The notes beneath the pieces were generated by a model. The model searched no databases. It saw only the letters and a list, made by a program, of their open reading frames with translations, and had not been told where the DNA came from. Shown in pieces: positions 58,476 to 64,000 of a stretch of 64,000 nt of DNA; position 1 is the first letter of the stretch, and the number at the start of each line of letters is the position of its first letter. Source of the stretch: Polyangia bacterium (GTDB lineage: Bacteria > Myxococcota_A > Polyangia > Polyangiales > JAUICN01); NCBI GenBank assembly GCA_030427835.1, contig JAUICN010000001.1, positions 331,929 through 395,928 on the forward strand, read 5' to 3'. The translations under genes were made by a program, and so were the position numbers.

Positions 58476-59860
58476 CGCAGGCCGTCCATGGAGAGCACTG
58501 CGGCAAGGCCCACAAGGCCCTGGATCAATGTGGCTAGGGTATGCGTGCGAAAGGCCCAGGAAGCGGGGGTGCGACTGAGCTGACTTACCACCCAGAAGTA
58601 GCTGTCGTTGCCGTGGGAGACGGTCATGGATCCAGAACCGATGGAGGCGACCACAAGCGCGACCCCCCAGGGATCTCCGTAGCCGCTTTGCAATGCCCAG
58701 GGCTGCAGCAGGGCGGAGGTGGTGACAAGGGCCACCGTGGAGGAACCGCTGGAGGTTTTGATCAGGGCCGCGACCACAAAGGGTGTGACCAGGCCAAGGT
58801 CCATGTGTGCAAGGGACTTTATTCCATCCTGTACGGATGGATTTTGCTGGAGCACGTAGCCCAGGGCCCCCCCAAGGGCGGTGACGAGCAGAATGCTTCC
58901 CCCCATTTCCATTCCCTTTTGAATCACCTCGTGGCGGGGGTGCGCATGGCTTTGTCTCTTTTTAAGGAGGCTGAGCGCCAGCAGCGCACCTAGGAAAAGG
59001 GCCATGGAGGGATTGGACAACAGCGACACCCAGTCCCCCGCACCCGTGTCCCGAACCCGCTCTTTCAACAACGTTCCGGAGGCGATGAGGGCCACTGGCA
59101 GCGCGATTGGTGTGGCGCTTGCAAGCCAACCCCATGATGCGTTACCGCTAGTGTCGTCTAGGCCACCTCGCGCAACGGGATCGTTGTGATTGTTGAGACT
59201 CCGATCCAGGGCTCGAATACCGGGAAGTGTGGAAAGGTACCGTGCGTAGACGACCCCGGCCGCCATGCACAACAGGGCCACGGTGCCCCCCACCGCAAAG
59301 AGGGGGCCCCAATGGATGGCGCCCTGGGATAGGGTGTTTTGGGCCAGGGCATCTTGAGACATGGCCAGGTTTTGGGCGGCCGCCACGGGACCGGGTGTGG
59401 GAGGAACGAGCGTGTGGGTGGCGTAGAGCCCGGTGGCCAATGCGGTGGAAAGGGCCGTCACCGACGCGCCGGTTCGCTCTGCGATGCGGGCTCGGAGGCC
59501 GCTCAGTACGGCAAACCCGGAGTCACAATACACCGCCACGGAGACCACAAAACCAAGCAGGCCCGTGGCCGCGAGGGGCATTTTCCTTCCCCAGCCGCTG
59601 CAGAGTGCTGAGGCAAGTTTGGCCGCCCCGCCCGAACGCTCCAGGGCAAGCCCCATGATGGCACCAAACACCAGGACCAAACCGATGCCACCGGCGGTCT
59701 TTCCAAATCCATGGGCAATCCACCCCAGGGCCTCGGGCAGGGGAGCGCCAGTACCCACCGCTGCGGCCACAGTGGCCACAAATAGGGTCATCAGCGGATG
59801 CCAACGCAGGAGGCCAGAAGCCACCACAATCCACACCACCACTGCCACCACCCAGCCCAC
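58472..59860 (-). CDS. GntP-family permease (probable glycerate transporter)
   Basis: 462 residues, GTG start, about 12-14 membrane helices. GntP features: GFGKTAGGIGLVLVFGAIMG, AVYCDSGFAVLSGLRARIAERTG, THTLVPPTPGPVAAAQNL and GSGSMTVSHGNDSYFWVVSQL near the end. GntP proteins import gluconate, D-glycerate or similar sugar acids with protons; coupling to a glycerate kinase points to D-glycerate. Confidence 0.9.
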   Translation of the reverse strand: MGWVVAVVVWIVVASGLLRWHPLMTLFVATVAAAVGTGAPLPEALGWIAHGFGKTAGGIGLVLVFGAIMGLALERSGGAAKLASALCSGWGRKMPLAATGLLGFVVSVAVYCDSGFAVLSGLRARIAERTGASVTALSTALATGLYATHTLVPPTPGPVAAAQNLAMSQDALAQNTLSQGAIHWGPLFAVGGTVALLCMAAGVVYARYLSTLPGIRALDRSLNNHNDPVARGGLDDTSGNASWGWLASATPIALPVALIASGTLLKERVRDTGAGDWVSLLSNPSMALFLGALLALSLLKKRQSHAHPRHEVIQKGMEMGGSILLVTALGGALGYVLQQNPSVQDGIKSLAHMDLGLVTPFVVAALIKTSSGSSTVALVTTSALLQPWALQSGYGDPWGVALVVASIGSGSMTVSHGNDSYFWVVSQLSRTPASWAFRTHTLATLIQGLVGLAAVLSMDGLR

Positions 59861-59950
59861 GGGAAGAGTCCTAGCGCAAAAGATCTTTTTATTTTAGGCC
59901 AGGGTGCATTTCGTCCTTGTGACATTGGGAAATCGATCTATTTTTTTGGG

Positions 59951-60178
59951 GTGAAGCCCCGATGCCCAAGCTGCGGGATTACGCTCCTGCCACCGAAACC
60001 TGCCTCCGAGAGGAAGGCAACCTCACCTGCGGGGGGTGCCCCGGGCCCACAATCGGCATGGCCTTTCTGTTCCACCCGGTGCCGCGCGGTGGATTTGTCC
60101 AAGTGGCTGGGGGAAGACTACCGGGTGGCGCAAACGGCCCCGGCCTGGGCACCTGAGTCGGACGAACCGTCCAGGTAG
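59951..60178 (+). CDS. yacG: YacG-like zinc-binding DNA gyrase inhibitor
   Basis: 75 residues from GTG 59951. Two Cys pairs: PRCPSCG near the start and PFCSTRCRAVDLSKWLGEDYRV, the YacG signature, with a longer spacer between them than usual (about 25 extra residues, Gly/Pro-rich). YacG binds GyrB and limits gyrase activity. The last 61 bp overlap the 3' end of the convergent hemG. No good ribosome site was seen; the start is uncertain. Confidence 0.75.
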   Translation: MKPRCPSCGITLLPPKPASERKATSPAGGAPGPQSAWPFCSTRCRAVDLSKWLGEDYRVAQTAPAWAPESDEPSR

Positions 60179-61665
60179 GCCACCACCCGTTCGGCCACGT
60201 GCTCGGCGGTGCGTACGGTGTCGGGGATGCCCACGCCATGGAGCCCGTTTCCCGCCAAAAACAGGCCCGGCTGACGTTGGAGCTGGGCTTCGATGCGCTC
60301 CACACGGTGCAGGTGGCCCAGGGTGTACTGGGGCATGGCGTCCAACCAGCGGTCCACCCGCATCCACAGGGGCCTGGCTTGCACTCCCATGGTGCGCGCA
60401 AGGCCGTCCAGGGCGAGGGCTTCGAGTTGCGCTTCAGTGCAGGCAAAGGGTTCCGGGTTCCTGTAGCTGCCCAGGAACACACGTAGGATTTGCACGCCCT
60501 GGGGGCTACGCCCGGGCCACTTCCGGCTGGTCCAGGTGCACGCGGTCAGGGCTTCGGTGGGGGATGCCGGAACCACGAACCCGGAAGCTTCCGACGGGTA
60601 GGCCACATCCGGGGAGGCAAAGGCACAGGTCACCGCGGCAGCAGAACCCAAGGGAATGGATTGGAGACGCTCTGAAAGGTGAGGATGGAATGACGCAACA
60701 AGGGGTGCGGCGGCCCTGGGCGATGTACCAAAAGCCACACAACGGGCTCGGAGGGGCCCCCGATCGGTGGCCACCACCCAACCGTCCGAAGGGGCGCTTG
60801 GTGGGGTCAGAGATTCCACCGTTGCATGGCATCGTTTGTTTCCCAAAAATGCGTTGCTCAATGCGTCGACGAGGGTTTGGGACCCCCGTTCAAAGTTAAA
60901 GAACATGCCGTACCGGACCGCACCTTCACTGCCTGTGACGTGGGAGCTGGCATCGCCTCGCCCACGACTGGCCACGGCGTTGGCAGACGTTGGGATGGCG
61001 GTGGGGGCGGCACCCTTGCTTGAGGGAAACAGGAAGCGAGGAAAAGTGGCCGCCATGCTGAGGGTTTCGGGATCGGCGCCGTAGATCCCACCGGCCAGGG
61101 GCTGGGCCAGGCTCTCCAACAGTTCCGGCCCAAATCGCCTCCTTACAAAACCCGCAAGGGATTCGTCACCGATGCTCCCCTGCTGAACGGAGGCTGCCCG
61201 AGCGGTTCGACCCATACGGGTTGCAAGGGACGCGTGGGTCATGCCCCACAGGGCTCGCAACTTGCCCTTTGGACTGAGCAATGGCGTTGAAAACAGGGAG
61301 CTCACACGGGTGGGTACCAGTAGGGAAAAGCCTTCTGGAATCGGGTTTAGACTCCCGTTCTTGAAAATCAACGCACGCCGGGACTCCGGGCGGGTGTGGA
61401 TGATCTGTTCTTGCAACCCCAGCCGTTGTGCCAACCGAAGGGCCTGGGGTTTGCTGCGCAGAATGGACTCCGCGCCTCGCTCCACCACACAACCCTGGGT
61501 TTCCTCGGTGTGTAGATGCCCCCCCAGGCGGGAAGTCTTTTCGAGCAGTGTCACTTTTCGTGTGGGGTCCAATTCCTGCACACGGTGGGCCAATGTAAGC
61601 CCGGAAAGCCCTCCCCCCACGATCACGAGATCGAGAATCTCAGGATGACCCGAAACCTCACTCAT
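60118..61665 (-). CDS. hemG: Protoporphyrinogen/coproporphyrinogen oxidase (HemG/HemY type)
   Basis: 515 residues. FAD-binding Rossmann motif VIVGGGLSGLTLAHRVQE near residue 15, then RLGGHLHTEE, the amine-oxidase-like RGAESILRSKPQALRLAQRLGL, and the C-terminal FAD motif GLFLAGNGLHGVGIPDTVRTAEHVAE. Oxygen-dependent oxidation of protoporphyrinogen IX. A low-complexity insertion (SANAVASRGRGDASSHVTGSE) is present mid-protein. Overlaps hemE by 4 bp at its start. Confidence 0.92.
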   Translation of the reverse strand: MSEVSGHPEILDLVIVGGGLSGLTLAHRVQELDPTRKVTLLEKTSRLGGHLHTEETQGCVVERGAESILRSKPQALRLAQRLGLQEQIIHTRPESRRALIFKNGSLNPIPEGFSLLVPTRVSSLFSTPLLSPKGKLRALWGMTHASLATRMGRTARAASVQQGSIGDESLAGFVRRRFGPELLESLAQPLAGGIYGADPETLSMAATFPRFLFPSSKGAAPTAIPTSANAVASRGRGDASSHVTGSEGAVRYGMFFNFERGSQTLVDALSNAFLGNKRCHATVESLTPPSAPSDGWVVATDRGPLRARCVAFGTSPRAAAPLVASFHPHLSERLQSIPLGSAAAVTCAFASPDVAYPSEASGFVVPASPTEALTACTWTSRKWPGRSPQGVQILRVFLGSYRNPEPFACTEAQLEALALDGLARTMGVQARPLWMRVDRWLDAMPQYTLGHLHRVERIEAQLQRQPGLFLAGNGLHGVGIPDTVRTAEHVAERVVAYLDGSSDSGAQAGAVCATR

Positions 61666-62759
61666 TGAAACGAATGGACATGGTCCACGAGGGCGCGCAC
61701 GTCGTCCACTTGCATGTTGGGCATGATCCCATGGCCCAGGTTGAAAATGTGGCCGGGCCTGCCGCGCATGGATTCAAGGATGCGTGTGGCCTGGGCACGC
61801 ATGACGCCCTGGCCGGAAAGGATAGCCACCGGATCGAGGTTTCCCTGAACGGCCACCGAGGGAAACTTGTCTGCCCACTGCCGCAGATCCACACGCCAGT
61901 CGAACCCCATGACCGTACCCTTGTCCCGGCGGGCCGCCTCAAACATGGCGGGGTAGAGTAGTGGGTTGCCTGTCCCAAACTGAATGGCGGGAACGCCCTC
62001 GGGAAGGGCAGCGAAAATCTTCTGGGTGTGGGGGAATACAAAGGTTCGGTAGTCCTGCTCCGAGAGGACACCTACCCAGCTGTCAAAGAGTTGCACGGCA
62101 TCGGCCCCCGCATGGAGCTGGGCCAAGAGGTACGTGATGGTGGCGTCGGAGATCCGTTCCATAAGGGCGTGCCAACGGGAAGGGTCTTCCCACATGAAAC
62201 GCTTGGCGTGGGCGTAGTGTTTGGAACCGCCCCCTTCGATCAAATAGGACGCCAGCGTAAAGGGTGCGCCCGCAAAACCGATGAGCGCCTTTTCCTTTGG
62301 CAACGCTGCACGGGTCAACCGCAGGGTTTCAAGGACGTAGTCAAGCCCGCGCACGCCTGCGCTGCCGTCATCTGCGCTGCCGTCACGAGCACTGCCGCTA
62401 GCAGCACTGCCGCCACCCATGCGTAGGCCATCGGTGGCCAGGGCGTCGACCTGGGCTGCGGTGCGGATGGGTTGGTTCACCCTGGGCCCGTCGTCTGGCG
62501 TGAAATGGAACGGTGCTCCCAGAGGCTCGAGGATGAGGAGAATGTCTGCGAACAGAATGGCCGCGTCCACGTCCATCTGCTGCACGGGTAGCAGGGTCAC
62601 TTCGGCGGCCAGGTCGGAGCGTTTGCAGAGTTCCACAAAGCTGAACTTTTCGCGCAGGGCTCGGTACTCGGGCTGGTAGCGCCCCGCCTGGCGCATGAGC
62701 CAAATGGGGGTGTGATCGGTGGGCTGCATGGCGCAGGCATTGAGAAATGTGTGACTCAT
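61662..62759 (-). CDS. hemE: Uroporphyrinogen decarboxylase
   Basis: 365 residues from ATG 62759; the frame opens further upstream but overlaps folC. Conserved WLMRQAGRYQPEYRALR, DAAILFADILLILEPLG, GFAGAPFTLASYLIEGGGSK, LFDSWVGVLS and FNLGHGIMPNMQVDDVRALV. Decarboxylates the four acetates of uroporphyrinogen III. A pentapeptide repeat loop (GGSAASGSARDGSADDGSAG, 15-bp DNA repeats at 62359-62418) is inserted near residue 115-135, away from catalytic residues. Confidence 0.95.
   Translation of the reverse strand: MSHTFLNACAMQPTDHTPIWLMRQAGRYQPEYRALREKFSFVELCKRSDLAAEVTLLPVQQMDVDAAILFADILLILEPLGAPFHFTPDDGPRVNQPIRTAAQVDALATDGLRMGGGSAASGSARDGSADDGSAGVRGLDYVLETLRLTRAALPKEKALIGFAGAPFTLASYLIEGGGSKHYAHAKRFMWEDPSRWHALMERISDATITYLLAQLHAGADAVQLFDSWVGVLSEQDYRTFVFPHTQKIFAALPEGVPAIQFGTGNPLLYPAMFEAARRDKGTVMGFDWRVDLRQWADKFPSVAVQGNLDPVAILSGQGVMRAQATRILESMRGRPGHIFNLGHGIMPNMQVDDVRALVDHVHSFQ
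62359..62418. repeat. 15-bp tandem repeat in hemE
   Basis: Four units (62359, 62374, 62389, 62404) around GCGCTGCCGTCAT encode xGSAx pentapeptides; neighbours differ by two to five bases. Confidence 0.9.
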
Positions 62760-62778
62760 GATTTGTGCTGGGAAACGA

Positions 62779-64000
62779 TTACATCGCGATGGGAGGATCG
62801 GTCGCCACTCCAAGCAGGTGGGCACGGGCGCGCGCGACCACAAAAATAGAACCCGCAATCACCACCCTGCCCTGGCTGCCCGCCTTTTCTACGGCGAGAT
62901 CCAACCCCTCTTCCACGGTTTGGGCGGTGGCCCCTGGGCGTACCATGGCGAGCGCGCCCACGTCCGTGGAACGGGCCATGCCTGCGGAAACAAATACGTG
63001 CGCATCCACCACCGGGTCCAGGGCGGTTAGCATTTCGTCGTAGTGCTTGTCTGTCATGGTGCCGAACACCAGGACCGTGGGGCCTTGCACGGGTTGCTTT
63101 TTCGACTCCTGTGCCAGGTGGGCTGCAAGGGCGTGACACCCGTCGGGATTGTGGGCCACATCCAAAAGGATGGGGCAGGGGTGCACGTCCCGGATGGTCT
63201 CCAGGCGGGCAGGCCACCGGGCGGCGCGAATTCCGTTCCGAATGGAGTCATCGGAAACAAACAGCCCCCGGCCACGCAGGGCAAGTAGGGTGGCCGCAGC
63301 CGTTCGAGCGTTCTGTTGTTGGTGATCCCCCACAAGCCCAGCCATCACAGACCGCACCGTTTCACGGCCCACGGAGACGTGATCGGCGCCGCCAGGGCCG
63401 GGTCGATGATCCATGCCCTTGCCCCAGGTCAACAGCGGTGCCTGGATCGCTTGGGTCACCTGCTGCACCACGGCCAGCACCTCCGGCGGGGACGCCGCAC
63501 AGAGAAAAGGCACGTTTCGTTTGGCAATGCAGGCCTTCTCCTGGGCGATTTCACCAAGGGTGTCGCCGAGCACGTGTTGATGATCAAACCCCACATGGGT
63601 CAACACACTCACGAGCGGTTCAATGACGTTGGTGGCGTCCAGACGCCCGCCCAGGCCCACTTCGGCCACGGCCACGTCGCAGGAGGCTTGTGCAAAGATC
63701 TCACAGGCGAGCATGAAGGACGCCTCAAAGAAACTCAGACGTGGAAACCCGGGTTCGGCCATGTTTCGCCGCAACCCCTGGATGGCCTGGGTGATTTGGG
63801 ATTCGGACACGGGGCGGCCGTTGATTCGAATGCGCTCCACAAAACGGTGCAGGTGGGGTGAGGTAAATGTGCCCACCCGGAGCCCCTCCTGTTTGAGGGC
63901 TGAGGTGACCATGGCCGAAACGCTACCCTTGCCGTTGGTGCCCGCCACATGCACCCACTTGACCCGTCGATCGGGCCGCCCGCGGAGCTCCAGGGCACGG
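62779..64000 (-). CDS. folC: Folylpolyglutamate/dihydrofolate synthase (5' end beyond window)
   Basis: At least 406 residues; the frame is open to the window edge (RGRPDRRVKWVHVAGTNGKGS), so the true start lies beyond 64,000. Mur-ligase fold: P-loop HVAGTNGKGSVSAM, FTSPHLHRFVERIRING, VAEVGLGGRLDATNVI, DVAHNPDGCHALAAHL. Adds glutamate to dihydropteroate or folates. Precedes hemE by 19 bp on the same strand. Confidence 0.95.
   Translation of the reverse strand, partial: RALELRGRPDRRVKWVHVAGTNGKGSVSAMVTSALKQEGLRVGTFTSPHLHRFVERIRINGRPVSESQITQAIQGLRRNMAEPGFPRLSFFEASFMLACEIFAQASCDVAVAEVGLGGRLDATNVIEPLVSVLTHVGFDHQHVLGDTLGEIAQEKACIAKRNVPFLCAASPPEVLAVVQQVTQAIQAPLLTWGKGMDHRPGPGGADHVSVGRETVRSVMAGLVGDHQQQNARTAAATLLALRGRGLFVSDDSIRNGIRAARWPARLETIRDVHPCPILLDVAHNPDGCHALAAHLAQESKKQPVQGPTVLVFGTMTDKHYDEMLTALDPVVDAHVFVSAGMARSTDVGALAMVRPGATAQTVEEGLDLAVEKAGSQGRVVIAGSIFVVARARAHLLGVATDPPIAM

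Overview
The window joins two segments that look different. Positions 1 to about 20,400 hold a copper/silver resistance island. Positions about 20,680 to 64,000 are ordinary chromosome carrying housekeeping and signalling genes. The host looks like a Myxococcota-type (deltaproteobacterial) bacterium: there is a 164-residue CdnL/CarD protein, several FHA, PilZ and DUF4388 signalling proteins, a lysine-rich histone-like protein, a short protein of the kind annotated TIGR04563, and cysteine-rich surface lipoproteins. This assignment rests on gene types only; no rRNA gene is present, so genus and family cannot be named.

Copper island (1-20,400). A sensor kinase and a sigma-54-dependent response regulator (4328-7245) sit between two divergent operons. 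The minus-strand operon (4097 down to 22) encodes a Cu(I) P1B-type ATPase, a Met/His-rich lipoprotein with an internal duplication, a small Met/Gly-rich membrane protein and an isoprenylcysteine-methyltransferase-like membrane protein. The plus-strand operon (7395-20,378) encodes a cupredoxin lipoprotein, a CusCBA-type RND efflux system, a Tat-exported multicopper oxidase with CopB, a His-rich DUF2231 membrane protein, a SAM methyltransferase and a second multicopper oxidase. Three -24/-12 promoters, one before each transcription unit including the regulators, and GTAAC/GTTAC half-sites upstream of them, point to a ZraSR-like autoregulated sigma-54 regulon covering the whole island. The island ends about 300 bp from the 3' end of a tRNA-Asn gene, a classic integration position, although no integrase or att repeat is visible.

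Chromosomal segment (20,680-64,000). In order it holds: tRNA-Asn; a very short TsaB; a MiaE-like hydroxylase; signal peptidase I; a complex I operon nuoEF-JKLMN (minus strand) in which NuoL has a ~200-residue extra C-terminal domain; MlaF and MlaD-like lipid transport genes; a CtpA-type protease; a small DNA-binding-like protein; an alpha/beta hydrolase; two paralogous zinc-ribbon double-FHA proteins; a histone-like protein; CdnL; RNase G/E; a PilZ protein; an FHA-DUF4388 protein; a 1036-residue metallopeptidase/propeller/beta-barrel protein; rpsB-tsf-pyrH-frr; several lipoproteins and a zincin-YkgJ fusion; an MFS exporter; a glycerate permease/kinase pair; YacG; and hemG-hemE-folC. folC runs off the right edge.

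A recurrent oddity is confined, as far as I can see, to the chromosomal segment. Short imperfect tandem duplications of 14-26 bp fill the gaps between convergent genes and often include the stop codon, and 15-bp (five-codon) tandem repeats expand low-complexity loops inside genes (rpsB, hemE, glycerate kinase, MFS, the YkgJ fusion). I saw none of this kind in the copper island, which fits the island having a separate history.
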